Source: JAVVHH01 sp965199665 (lineage in GTDB: Bacteria; Pseudomonadota; Alphaproteobacteria; Acetobacterales; Acetobacteraceae). Taken from it: a stretch of DNA of 64,000 nt. The stretch is from positions 3,410,001 to 3,474,000 of the forward strand of contig OZ241208.1 in assembly GCA_965199665.1 (NCBI GenBank), in the 5' to 3' direction. The notes beneath the pieces were generated by a model. The model was not told where the DNA came from. It searched no databases and saw nothing but the letters and a program-made list of their open reading frames with translations. Below are positions 8,511 to 16,482 of this stretch, in pieces (position 1 is the first letter of the stretch; each line of letters begins with the position of its first letter). The position numbers and the translations under genes are program-made.

Positions 8511-9548
8511 TCAGCGGCTTAACGCAGCCCGGATGGTCGACGCAACGCCCTCGCCGTCCAGGCCGTAATGGCGGTAGAGATGCGTTGGCGGGCCGAGGAT
8601 CGAATAGGCATCCGGCATGCCGATCCGGACGAGGCGCGCGGCAGCGCCCGATTCGGCGAGGACCTCCGCCACCGCGGAGCCGAACCCGCTGGTAACGTTG
8701 TGCTCCTCGGCGGAGAACAGAACCCGATGGTCCCTGGCGGACAGCCGGATCGCGTCTGCGTCGATAGGCCGGATCGAATACATGTCGATCACACGCAAGC
8801 CGATGCCCTCGCGGGCGAGGATGTCATGCGCCTCGAGCGAAGCGGAGACCAGGTTGCCGATAGCGAAGACGGTGGCGTCGGCGCCGTCACGCAGCATGTG
8901 GCTGCCGCCGATACGCCACTCCGGCACCGTGTCATAGACGACCGGCTCTCGGCCGCGGCCGACGCGGAAGTAGATCGGGCCGTCATGGCCGATCGTCGCC
9001 GGCAATGCTGCGCGGATCGCGTTAGCATCGCAGGGTGCCATCACGACCAGGTTGGCGATGGCCCGCAACAGGCCGATATCTTCGTTGCAATGGTGCGACG
9101 TGCCGTAAAAGCCCATCGCGATCCCGCTATGCGTGCCGACCATGCGGATGCGCAGGTTGGGGTAGGCGATATCGTTGCGGATGTTCTCGGCGCCCATCAA
9201 TGCCAAGAAGAAGCTGTAATTACTGATCACCGGTAGTAGTCCGGTGGTCGCGAGCCCTGCGGCTGCGCCGATCATGTTGCGTTCGGCGATGCCGAAGTTG
9301 AAGTAGCGGTCCGGGTATCGGCGCCCGAAATTGATGACCTGCGTCGGCCGGCCCAGATCGGCGGTGCAGACCACAATGTCGTCGTGCCCCTGCTCGGCCA
9401 GGTCGATCAGCACCTGTCCGGTGGGTAGCTGCAGCGACAGGTTCAGGCTGCCGACCATGTCCCAAGATTTGGCGTCCATCCCCCGGCGGACCGAGGTCTC
9501 GGACATGTCGACGGCCGGGTTGTCCAGACTCGTGTAGGCGCCGCTCAT
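8511..9548 (-). CDS. Transketolase, C-terminal subunit (split type)
   Basis: 345 residues covering the pyrimidine-binding and C-terminal domains of a transketolase split into two polypeptides. The motif YFNFGIAERNMIGAAAG holds the catalytic cofactor-activating Glu (E89), and THSGIAMGFYGTSHHCNED follows as in transketolases. The ATG at 9548 overlaps the stop of the N-terminal subunit by four bases (ATGA), so the two are made together. Split transketolases of this kind are known in catabolic operons for unusual sugars, for instance apulose 4-phosphate transketolase; the housekeeping enzyme is normally a single chain. No sugar kinase is present in this cluster, so the phosphorylated donor, if any, must be made elsewhere. 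Confidence 0.92.
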   Translation of the reverse strand: MSGAYTSLDNPAVDMSETSVRRGMDAKSWDMVGSLNLSLQLPTGQVLIDLAEQGHDDIVVCTADLGRPTQVINFGRRYPDRYFNFGIAERNMIGAAAGLATTGLLPVISNYSFFLALMGAENIRNDIAYPNLRIRMVGTHSGIAMGFYGTSHHCNEDIGLLRAIANLVVMAPCDANAIRAALPATIGHDGPIYFRVGRGREPVVYDTVPEWRIGGSHMLRDGADATVFAIGNLVSASLEAHDILAREGIGLRVIDMYSIRPIDADAIRLSARDHRVLFSAEEHNVTSGFGSAVAEVLAESGAAARLVRIGMPDAYSILGPPTHLYRHYGLDGEGVASTIRAALSR

Positions 9549-10399
9549 CCGACGCTCCCTGCTTCGATCTCGGCCAGGGCGGCGTCCCGATCGGCCGGGC
9601 CGAGAAAGCCGAGATGCCACTGCCACGCATGTTCCATGAAACCGACACCGCGGCCGGCGATCGTGTCGGCGATGATCATGGCGGGGCGGTCGCGCGAACC
9701 GTTCAGCGCCCAGTCGAGCGTCTCCCCGACCACATCCAGATCGTGCCCGTCGACCCGGCGGACGTCCCAGCCGAACGCCCGCCATTTATCGGCCAGCGGC
9801 TCGTTGTTCATCGTCTCGCTTACCACGCCGTCGCTGCCGACGGCATTGTTGTCGACGATGCCGACCAGGTTGGAGAGCCCGTAATGCGCACCCGACATCG
9901 CGGCCTCCCAGATCTGGCCCTCCGCTTGCTCGCCGTCGCCCATCAAACACACGACCCGGCCCGGCAGACCCTGCTTGCGGATGCCGAGCGCCATGCCAAC
10001 GCTGACGGAGAGGTTGTGCCCGATAGAGCCGGAGCTGAAGTCGGCACCCCGCACTTTTCGCATGTCCGGGTGATCACCGTAGGGCGAGCCAAGGCGGGTA
10101 TAGGTATACAGCTCGTCCCATGGGAAAAAACCGAGGTCGGCGAGCACGGGATACAGCCCGATGGCGGCGTGGCCCTTGCCCATCGTGAACCGGTCGCGAC
10201 CCGGCCAGTGCGGCTCGTCCGGACGTACGTGCATGAACTCGTAATAAAGCGACGCCACCAGCTCGGCCATTGAGAAGCTGCTGCCGTAGTGTCCGCTGCC
10301 ACAGATATCAGTCAGCTTCACGGTCTCGCGGCGGATCATCCGCGCCTTCTCGCGCAGGACATCCTTGTCGACATTGCGGCGCGGACGGGGTTCAACCAT
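9545..10399 (-). CDS. Transketolase, N-terminal subunit (split type)
   Basis: 284 residues forming the thiamine diphosphate/magnesium-binding half of a split transketolase. Seen are the active-site histidine regions GSGHYGSSFSMAELVASLYY and MGKGHAAIGLYPVLADLGFF, and the ThDP motif beginning GDGEQAEGQIWEA and ending VDNN. The ATG at 10399 overlaps the end of the SDR gene by eight bases, and its TGA overlaps the start of the C-terminal subunit. The enzyme should transfer a two-carbon ketol unit between sugars. Together with the SDR, SAF-domain oxidoreductase and zinc dehydrogenase it suggests stepwise oxidation/reduction and cleavage of an imported sugar-like compound. Confidence 0.93.
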   Translation of the reverse strand: MVEPRPRRNVDKDVLREKARMIRRETVKLTDICGSGHYGSSFSMAELVASLYYEFMHVRPDEPHWPGRDRFTMGKGHAAIGLYPVLADLGFFPWDELYTYTRLGSPYGDHPDMRKVRGADFSSGSIGHNLSVSVGMALGIRKQGLPGRVVCLMGDGEQAEGQIWEAAMSGAHYGLSNLVGIVDNNAVGSDGVVSETMNNEPLADKWRAFGWDVRRVDGHDLDVVGETLDWALNGSRDRPAMIIADTIAGRGVGFMEHAWQWHLGFLGPADRDAALAEIEAGSVG

Positions 10400-11144
10400 G
10401 GATCAACATGCCTCCGTTGACGTCGATAGTCGCGCCGGTGACGTAGCCGGACAGGTCGGACGCGAGGAACAGGAAGATCCGCGCGACGTCGATCGCGTCC
10501 CCGAGCCGGCCCAGCGGGATTCCGGCAGCGATCTCGGTCTTCATCTCGGGGGTGAGTTTGCCGCCGGTGATGTCGGTCTGGATCAGGCCGGGGGTGACGC
10601 AGTTGACCCGGATGTTGTCCGGGCCGAGTTCGCGGGCCATGGCCTTGGCCAGACCCAGCACGCCAGCCTTGGCGGCGGAGTAGTGCGGCCCGCCGAAGAT
10701 GCCGCCGCCGCGCTGGGCGGAGACACTGGACATGCAGGCGATGCTGCCCGCGCGACGCCCGCGCATGGCGGGAACGGCCGCCTGGCTGAGGTTCAGCACG
10801 CCGCGGAGATTGACGTCGAGCACCGCTTCCCACTCGGCCGCGCCGATCTCCATGAGTTTGAGCGGCTGCGTGATGCCGGCGTTGTTGATCAACACGTCGA
10901 TCGCGCCCTGATCGGCCTCGACCCCGGCGACGGCCCGCTCGCAGGCGGCCCGGTCGGTGACATCGCAGGCATAGCCAGCGTGTGAAGGCCCGATGGAGCG
11001 GGCAGCTCCGGCAGCGGCAACTCCGTCCAGATCGAGGATGACGACCCGAGCGCCGTGCTCGGCGAACAGACGCGCGGTCGCGAGCCCGATCCCGCGTGGA
11101 CTGGCGGCGCCGGAAATCACGCACAATTTGCCGCTCAGCAACAA
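10392..11144 (-). CDS. Short-chain dehydrogenase/reductase
   Basis: A 250-residue classical SDR: nucleotide motif SGAASPRGIGLATARL near the N-terminus, NNAGI, catalytic Ser in CMSSVSAQRGG, and YSAAKAG (Tyr-xxx-Lys). It is the first gene of the transketolase/TRAP cluster. The start is TTG 11144, chosen because a strong GGGGGAGGCG precedes it by six bases and no ATG is nearby. It probably oxidises a hydroxyl of the imported sugar or polyol. The divergent LysR gene at 11252 is the natural candidate regulator of this transcript. Confidence 0.9.
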   Translation of the reverse strand: MLLSGKLCVISGAASPRGIGLATARLFAEHGARVVILDLDGVAAAGAARSIGPSHAGYACDVTDRAACERAVAGVEADQGAIDVLINNAGITQPLKLMEIGAAEWEAVLDVNLRGVLNLSQAAVPAMRGRRAGSIACMSSVSAQRGGGIFGGPHYSAAKAGVLGLAKAMARELGPDNIRVNCVTPGLIQTDITGGKLTPEMKTEIAAGIPLGRLGDAIDVARIFLFLASDLSGYVTGATIDVNGGMLIHG

Positions 11145-11251
11145 CGGCGCCTCCCCCGATTATTATCGTTGGGGTCATCGTGCGGTGTTTAGCCGATCCG
11201 CTTCAAACGAAAACATTGCACCAATAGATGAGCTGGGTTCACCTTTGGCGC
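11145..11251. promoter_or_regulatory. Divergent promoter region, SDR cluster / LysR
   Basis: This 107-base gap must hold the promoters of both the minus-strand sugar cluster and the plus-strand LysR gene. It contains an imperfect inverted repeat, CCCCCGAT-tatt-ATCG-tt-GGGG (11153-11174), which overlaps the leader of the SDR gene. LysR proteins commonly bind such dyads between divergent genes; binding here is inferred from layout only. Confidence 0.4.
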
Positions 11252-12199
11252 ATGAACAAGCTGCCCCTCTCATCGCTGCGCGTGTTCGAAGCGGCAGCGC
11301 GTCTGGTGTCATTCCGGGCTGCGGCGGCCGAGTTGAGCCTCACGCCCGGTGCCGTCAGTCATGCCCTGAAAGACTTGGAGCAGCGGTTGGGCATACCACT
11401 GTTCATCAGGGCAGGACGCCGGGTCACGACGACACCGGCGGGCGACATGTTGCTGCACCATGTGGCTCGGGCGTTCTCCGACTTACAACGAGGGCTGGTG
11501 TCCGTCTGCGTCGCCGGGCCGCAATCGTTACGGCTGCACTGCGCTCCGAGCTTCGCGGGGCAATGGCTGATGCCCCGCTTGTCAGGCTTCTTCGCGGACA
11601 ATCCAGGACTGGATCTGCGTCTCTCCGCCGATCCGCACTATCCGACCTTTCCGTCAGATGCCTTCGATGCCGACATCGTTTATGGCGAACCAAGGCAACC
11701 CGGGTTGACCGTTATCCCGCTCGGCACGGAAGAGATCACGCCTCTCTGCGCGCCGTCGATGCTGGCCCGGATCACCGCGCCGACCGATCTCCGCGCGCTG
11801 ATCCTGATCGAGAGCGAGCACAACAGGCTGCGCTGGCCGCACTGGTTCGAGGCGAATGGCACGACCTCTCCGACACCAAAAGGTCCTCGTTTCGATCGTT
11901 CCTCGTTGTCATTGGCCGCCGCAGCGGACGGGATCGGCGTCGCATTGGAGAGCGTTCGGCTGGCGGAGCGAGAATTACGGGAGGGCCGCTTGATACAGCC
12001 GTTGTTCGGTCGCTCAAGAAGTCTTTTCCAAATCGGGCATCGGCTCGTATTCCCGGCTGGAGCTGACCACAAACCTACGCTGACACGGTTCAAATCCTGG
12101 TTGCTGATGGAGCTCACTAAAATCGACGACACGGGCGATCGCCAAGACCAAATAGATGAGCCGAACCACCATCGGCGCAAGCAAGATGAAGGTGGCTGA
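11252..12199 (+). CDS. LysR-family regulator (GcvA-like)
   Basis: 315 residues. The N-terminal winged helix-turn-helix reads KLPLSSLRVFEAAARLVSFR and AAAELSLTPGAVSHALKDLE, the usual GcvA-subgroup opening, followed by a LysR substrate-binding domain (FAGQWLMPRLSGFFADNPGL). I prefer ATG 11252 over a GTG-like start at 11228 because the family starts MNKLPLSSLRVFEAAAR. The C-terminal 20 residues (after LLMELTK) are polar and do not look like the family end, so the original stop may have been lost by a small indel. It is divergent from the SDR/transketolase/TRAP cluster and likely controls it. Confidence 0.9.
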   Translation: MNKLPLSSLRVFEAAARLVSFRAAAAELSLTPGAVSHALKDLEQRLGIPLFIRAGRRVTTTPAGDMLLHHVARAFSDLQRGLVSVCVAGPQSLRLHCAPSFAGQWLMPRLSGFFADNPGLDLRLSADPHYPTFPSDAFDADIVYGEPRQPGLTVIPLGTEEITPLCAPSMLARITAPTDLRALILIESEHNRLRWPHWFEANGTTSPTPKGPRFDRSSLSLAAAADGIGVALESVRLAERELREGRLIQPLFGRSRSLFQIGHRLVFPAGADHKPTLTRFKSWLLMELTKIDDTGDRQDQIDEPNHHRRKQDEGG

Positions 12200-12576
12200 T
12201 TGATCGATATCCCGAACGGCAAGGAATACGGACTCGAAGTGCCGATGCGGGAGAGCGACAAAACGGTGCTCCAGGGGCCGTTGCAGTCATCGATGTCGAC
12301 GAGAGAGTGTTTTCCGTAGCGTCTAATTTGAAGAACTGCGGCAACCGAGCAGGGCGGCCTAAAGTCTATTGGATAGGCGTTGGCGGCAAGATTGAGGGTG
12401 CAGTCCCGTAATTGAATCCTGACGATCGGTGACCTGGTCTGGTCGTCGGCGCGGAGGATCGATCGCGCTCGTTAGAGTGGCGTTTCGGTCCGACCGTGTT
12501 GCGATCTGGCGCGATGACCGCACCGAGCGGCCCTCCGCATCGACGCAACATGGAACGAGAACGACCGAGCCGACGT
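12200..12576. other. Intergenic stretch, no gene recognised
   Basis: A 377-base region between the LysR stop and the stop of the cyclotransferase-like gene. Short frames exist on both strands but none has a convincing start, Shine-Dalgarno or recognisable family. A hydrophobic reading on the minus strand near 12120-12210 is discussed among rejected items. It probably contains the transcription ends of the two converging genes. Confidence 0.5.
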
Positions 12577-13362
12577 CTACCGCGAGGCAGGGGCCGCTAC
12601 TGAGGGCCGGGTCTGCTGCCGGTCCTGCCCGCCATAGGTTTCGGGAAAGCGGCGGTCCGCGAAGTAAGGTGTTTGCGCCGCGAGTAATTCATCCACCTGC
12701 TGATAGAGCCGGTCGAACACCCAAGGACGGCGGGCAAGCCGTCGGTCGTTGAGCCAGTATGGGCTCCATCCAGCCGTCGTTGAAACGATCTCGCGCGCAA
12801 ACTCGGGAGCGTATTCGAAGCCGCCTTCGACCACTACGTCGATGTAGGATTGCAGTAGCGGGAAGTTTTCATCAGGCGGGTTGTCTTCCTTCGGCATATA
12901 GGCCCAGATCTGCCCTTCGGGTGGCAGGCCCTGCCACGACACCGCCTCCAACTCGGCGCGCGGTATCTCGATCCGGCGGTAACCAGCCTCGCGCGCATCG
13001 AATGCGGCCAAGTCGTCGCCCTCCGCGGGATAGAGCACGCCGTTGATCGTCATCGCGGCCTCGCCAGCACGAGCAGGGCGGAGGCCGAGCGCGGTGAACC
13101 CGGAGGCGGACCGGTCGTTCCACGCCCGCACATGACCGAACGTGGCCGCGATGCGGGCCGGGACCACGACGTGAGCGGCCGCCGTCATGTCACGCGACGC
13201 GCTATTAACGAGGGAGCCGTAGCCGAAGAGAAACTGCGTGGGCTGGCGGAGTTTGCGGCCCCAGAACTCCTCGCCCCAAGCGTCACAGCCTGACCCGGCG
13301 ACCGTCGCCGCCAGCAGCGCCAGGAACGGACGACGGAGAACCGGGCTTGTGCTCGACGACAT
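12577..13362 (-). CDS. Exported gamma-glutamylcyclotransferase-like protein
   Basis: 261 residues. After a short leader (LRRPFLALLAATVAGSGC) that reads as a signal peptide, possibly a weak lipoprotein signal, the protein has the GGCT-fold hallmarks: FLFGYGSLVNSASRD (the YGSL substrate loop) and FDAREAGYRRIEI, where the Glu corresponds to the catalytic Glu of the D-x-x-E-G-x-Y motif. Known members cyclise gamma-glutamyl groups to 5-oxoproline; the exact substrate is unclear here. ATG 13362 is preceded by GAGGAACCGAG. An exported version is uncommon because most GGCT proteins are cytosolic. Confidence 0.78.
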   Translation of the reverse strand: MSSSTSPVLRRPFLALLAATVAGSGCDAWGEEFWGRKLRQPTQFLFGYGSLVNSASRDMTAAAHVVVPARIAATFGHVRAWNDRSASGFTALGLRPARAGEAAMTINGVLYPAEGDDLAAFDAREAGYRRIEIPRAELEAVSWQGLPPEGQIWAYMPKEDNPPDENFPLLQSYIDVVVEGGFEYAPEFAREIVSTTAGWSPYWLNDRRLARRPWVFDRLYQQVDELLAAQTPYFADRRFPETYGGQDRQQTRPSVAAPASR

Positions 13363-13923
13363 CTCGGTTCCTCGTTGGGTCGAGATGATCACGGACCGGC
13401 CCCGCCGAGCAAGAAGAACAACGCTCGGCTGACTGGCTTTGCGCGGGCAAGCTACCAAGCGATCCCGCGTCCACTGACCCTCTTGGCCCGCAGTTCGCGC
13501 AACGGATGCAACTCTGTCCGCAGGTCGCCTCAGGAAATTTCGATCTTCGCTGGCGACGGTCGCGCCAGACGGACCGAAGACCGCGAAGTCCAAGCGGCCG
13601 TGCCCCCGTCGCAAAGGTTGGACTTTCGGTCCGTTGCTAAGATCGATCTTGTGCGACGCTTGCCAAATGATCGTAACGGCAAGCGGCCGGAAACGGGGGG
13701 GGGGTGGATCGGCCCGCCGTTCGGCACTTCCGTCTCCGTCGTGACCGGCAGTAGGGCGATGGTCATGCTGTCTATTCGGACGGGATTCGAATGGCCGCCG
13801 CCAGTGATGCCCGGCATCACCGATACGTTCACCGCGACCAGCTTTATCTTTGAAATAATGACGTCTGACTGCCGCAATTGTACTTCCCTTTGCGACAGGA
13901 TTGCTTTTGAAAAAAGTATCGTT
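13363..13923. other. Gap with poly-G tract and one doubtful small frame
   Basis: About 560 bases between the cyclotransferase-like gene and cysteine synthase. The most notable element is a run of ten G at 13695-13704 (ten C on the minus strand), which lies inside the doubtful minus-strand frame listed separately. Nothing else in the gap could be recognised. Confidence 0.5.
13530..13877 (-). CDS. Doubtful small hypothetical protein containing a homopolymer tract
   Basis: A 115-codon minus-strand frame starting TTG 13877, which has a good AAAGGGAAG six bases upstream. The first half reads like protein (KIKLVAVNVSVMPGITGGG, then MTIALLPVTTETEVPNGG), but after the ten-C run (13704-13695) it becomes Arg/Ser-rich and loses protein character. 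This suggests either a frameshift at the homopolymer, a remnant of a longer gene, or a chance frame. I do not recognise a family. Confidence 0.25.
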   Translation of the reverse strand: MRQSDVIISKIKLVAVNVSVMPGITGGGHSNPVRIDSMTIALLPVTTETEVPNGGPIHPPPVSGRLPLRSFGKRRTRSILATDRKSNLCDGGTAAWTSRSSVRLARPSPAKIEIS

Positions 13924-14985
13924 TCAGTCTGAGACGGACGCCGACGCCGGAGAGCTCAACCAACTCGGCACTGGTAAGCCCTTGCTTTGTAAAAACTCCG
14001 GATTGAACAGCTTGCTTTGATAACGGGCGCCGCTGTCACATAGGATCGTCACCACCGTGTGGCCCGGCCCGAGGTCGCGCGCAACGCGAATGGCTGCGGC
14101 CACGTTTAGGCCGGCGGAGCCTCCGACGGAAATCCCCTCGCGACTCATGAGATCGAACACCTGCTCGAGAGCCTCTGCGTCGGGGATCCGCACTGCGTCG
14201 TCGATCGGCGCACCGTCCAGATTTCCCGGGATCCGCGACTGGCCGATGCCTTCGGTGATGGAGCTGCCGGAGATGCTTAGATCGTTGGACTTGACCCAAC
14301 CGAACAATCCGCTGCCCTCTGGATCGGCCAGCACGATCCGTATCGCCGGGTTACGGGCTTTGAGCGCCATGCCCACGCCCGCAAGTGTTCCCCCGGTGCC
14401 GCAGGAGCAGGTGAAGGCATCCACCCGGCCTTCCGTCTGGTCCCAAATTTCCGGTCCGGTCGTGGCTCGATGCCCCTCGCGGTTGGCAAGATTGTCGAAC
14501 TGGTTGGCCCACACAGCGCCGAGTTCCTCGGCCAGCAGGCGCGACACATGCACATAGTTGCCAGGGTCGCGATACGGTTTAGCAGGCACCAGCCGAAGCT
14601 CGGCCCCGATCATGCGCAGAAACTCGATCTTCTCGCGCGACTGCGTCTCCGGCATGACAATGACGGTGCGGTAGCCACGCGAGTTGCCCACCACGGTGAG
14701 GCCGATGCCGGTGTTGCCCGCCGTGCCCTCCACGACGGTGCCGCCCGGTTTGAGAACGCCACGCCGTTCCGCGTCGAGTATGATCGCCAGTCCGGCCCGG
14801 TCCTTCACCGAGCCTCCCGGATTGGCGAACTCGGCCTTGCCGAGGATCGTGCAGCCGGTGACGCGCGAGGCCCCGCGCAACTTGATGAGTGGTGTATTGC
14901 CGATGGCGCCCGCCAGGTCTTCTGCGAAGGGGCGTGCGGAGACAACGCGAGAGTTCAAGTCCGACCGGACCGTTCCGTTGCTCAT
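13924..14985 (-). CDS. cysK: Cysteine synthase (O-acetylserine sulfhydrylase)
   Basis: 353 residues of the PLP-dependent beta-substituted alanine synthase family. Visible are GNTPLIKL, the PLP lysine K61 in NPGGSVKDRAG, the substrate loop TAGNTGIGL, and SCGTGGTLAGVG for phosphate binding. It makes cysteine from O-acetylserine and sulfide. ATG 14985 overlaps the stop of the persulfide dioxygenase gene by four bases (ATGA), so the two are translationally coupled, linking sulfide/persulfide handling with sulfide fixation. The chain is about 40 residues longer than a minimal CysK at its two ends; a cystathionine-beta-synthase-like role cannot be excluded. Confidence 0.92.
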   Translation of the reverse strand: MSNGTVRSDLNSRVVSARPFAEDLAGAIGNTPLIKLRGASRVTGCTILGKAEFANPGGSVKDRAGLAIILDAERRGVLKPGGTVVEGTAGNTGIGLTVVGNSRGYRTVIVMPETQSREKIEFLRMIGAELRLVPAKPYRDPGNYVHVSRLLAEELGAVWANQFDNLANREGHRATTGPEIWDQTEGRVDAFTCSCGTGGTLAGVGMALKARNPAIRIVLADPEGSGLFGWVKSNDLSISGSSITEGIGQSRIPGNLDGAPIDDAVRIPDAEALEQVFDLMSREGISVGGSAGLNVAAAIRVARDLGPGHTVVTILCDSGARYQSKLFNPEFLQSKGLPVPSWLSSPASASVSD

Positions 14986-16013
14986 CGCGTCGCGTCGCCC
15001 TCTTTTTTCCAAGCGTCGAACCCGCCTTCGATGTGGCGGGCCCGGGCTAAGCCGATGTCTTGCGCGGCCTGTACGGCCATCGCAGACCGCTCTCCAAAGG
15101 CACAGTAGAACACCAGGTCCCGGTCGGTCGACCGCGCCAGCTCATTCAAGATGCCGCCCTCGCAGATGTTCTCCTGCAGTTCGGGATACGGGGCGTGCAG
15201 ACCGCCGGGAATGGCGCCGTGACGTTCGCGTTCGGACTTGTCGCGCAAGTCGATCAGCACGATCTCGCGGCTACCGACGAGGTCCATCGCTTGCCGAGCC
15301 GACAGAGCCCAGCCGCGCCGCGCGACCTGCTCCTGTCGCAGGCCCTGGCGCATGTTCGCCGGAACTGCGACATCCATCATCTTGGGGTTCGGCAGCCGAA
15401 GGTTCTCCATCAGCGCCACGTATTCCTCCGCCGACTTCACGAGGAGGCGCGGGTTGAAGCGGCGCTCCTCGCCGATCGTGCTGACCGTATCTCCTTTGTA
15501 ATCGTGCGCCGGATACACGAGCGTTTCATCGGGTAGGCGGAGCAGACGCTGCAAACTCTCGTATTGCATGCGTGCGTCGCCGTTCTGGAAATCGGTTCGC
15601 CCGGTGCCGCGGATCAGCAGCGTATCGCCGGTGAACACCCGGTCGCCCAGCACGAAGCTGTAGGAGTCATCGGTGTGACCGGGCGTGTACATTACCTTGA
15701 GGGCCACACCCTCAACCCGCACCGCGTCGCCCTCGGTGATGCGCATGGACACAACGTCCACTTTGCTGTTCTCGCCCATCACCGTGATGCAGTGGGTGCG
15801 GTCGCGCAGGGCGCCCAAGCCGGTGACGTGATCGGCATGCATATGCGTGTCCACGGCCTTTACCAGCCGCAAATCCAGCTCTTCCATCAGTTTCAGGTAG
15901 CGGTCGACCTTCTCCAGCACGGGATCGATGATCAGCGCCTCGCCTCCGCGCCGGCTCGCTAGCAAGTAGCTGTATGTGCCCGATGTGGCATCGAAGAGTT
16001 GGCGGAAAATCAA
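14982..16013 (-). CDS. Persulfide dioxygenase-rhodanese fusion (ETHE1/Blh-like)
   Basis: 343 residues with two domains. The N-terminal metallo-beta-lactamase domain carries THMHADH (H57, H59, D61, H62), H113 (TPGHTDD), D130 (FTGDTLL) and H170 (PAHDYKG), the pattern of ETHE1-type glutathione persulfide dioxygenases. The C-terminal part (about 235-340) is a rhodanese with active Cys C304 in FYCAFGERS. Such fusions oxidise persulfide to sulfite and move sulfane sulfur. The start is TTG 16013; the GAGGAG that can serve as Shine-Dalgarno lies in the last codons of the peroxiredoxin remnant ending at 16021, showing that a peroxiredoxin gene once preceded it in the operon. Confidence 0.9.
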   Translation of the reverse strand: MIFRQLFDATSGTYSYLLASRRGGEALIIDPVLEKVDRYLKLMEELDLRLVKAVDTHMHADHVTGLGALRDRTHCITVMGENSKVDVVSMRITEGDAVRVEGVALKVMYTPGHTDDSYSFVLGDRVFTGDTLLIRGTGRTDFQNGDARMQYESLQRLLRLPDETLVYPAHDYKGDTVSTIGEERRFNPRLLVKSAEEYVALMENLRLPNPKMMDVAVPANMRQGLRQEQVARRGWALSARQAMDLVGSREIVLIDLRDKSERERHGAIPGGLHAPYPELQENICEGGILNELARSTDRDLVFYCAFGERSAMAVQAAQDIGLARARHIEGGFDAWKKEGDATR

Positions 16014-16020
16014 CGGAGTC

Positions 16021-16300
16021 TCACTCCTCTTTGGCCGCGTTCAGTGTGTGGATTGGGCGGACCCGCAGATATGGTTTCAGGGTTTTCCAACCATCAAAAT
16101 ACTTCGCGGCGGCAACTTCGTCGGACACTGACGGCGGGATGATGACGTCCTCGCCGGGCTCGCAGTTTACCAGCGTCGCCACGAACTAGCATCACCTTAA
16201 TTTTCCCATTTGGGCCGATGATGAACATCGAACGCACCGTTGCATTGCCCGCCGCGCTACGCCCCTCGGATGTGGCGCCGGCACCCTCAGGCAGCCTATC
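16021..16300 (-). pseudogene. Remnant of a 1-Cys peroxiredoxin (Prx6-like) gene
   Basis: Two pieces of a Prx6-type peroxiredoxin lie on the minus strand in different frames. The piece at 16300-16187 reads LPEGAGATSEGRSAAGNATV and goes on RSMFIIGPNGKIKVML; the piece at 16182-16021 reads VATLVNCEPGEDVIIPPSVS and ends KPYLRVRPIHTLNAAKEE-stop. In intact family members about 25-30 residues (the TGRNFDE region) separate these, so there is an internal deletion with a frameshift near 16186. Everything upstream of about 16300, including the catalytic Cys, is missing. It was the first gene of the persulfide dioxygenase/CysK operon. Confidence 0.8.
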
Positions 16301-16325
16301 GTCGGCAGTCGCCACGCCGCCCGAC

Positions 16326-16450
16326 CTCGGGCACCGATGGCTCTGCGCGACCTGGGCATGCCTGAAAGTGGCATCGCACAGGCGGCGGAGTCGGTCGTCA
16401 ACGTACCCTACTGGAATCCGCGCGCCGTCGACCGTGCCTCGATCCAGGCT
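16326..16450 (+). pseudogene. C-terminal remnant of a maleylacetate reductase-like gene
   Basis: On the plus strand, MALRDLGMPESGIAQAAE then PYWNPRAVDRASIQA matches my recollection of the C-terminal end of maleylacetate reductases (iron-alcohol-dehydrogenase fold, hydroxyquinol/chlorocatechol pathways). A one-base deletion near 16331 breaks the upstream LGAP motif, and the normal end after the SIxALL motif is also replaced. Less than 45 codons survive. It points away from the peroxiredoxin remnant, so the two were a divergent pair whose 5' parts were deleted together. Family assignment is from memory of the motif only. Confidence 0.55.
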
Positions 16451-16482
16451 GAAGCGCCCCGCAACTCGCGTCTGTCGGTTCG

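Noticed and set aside
12117..12260. A hydrophobic minus-strand reading (ATFILLAPMVVRLIYLVLAI) overlapping the 3' end of the LysR gene
   Set aside because: It has no convincing start or ribosome site, is antisense to LysR codons for part of its length, and matches no family I know; most likely chance.
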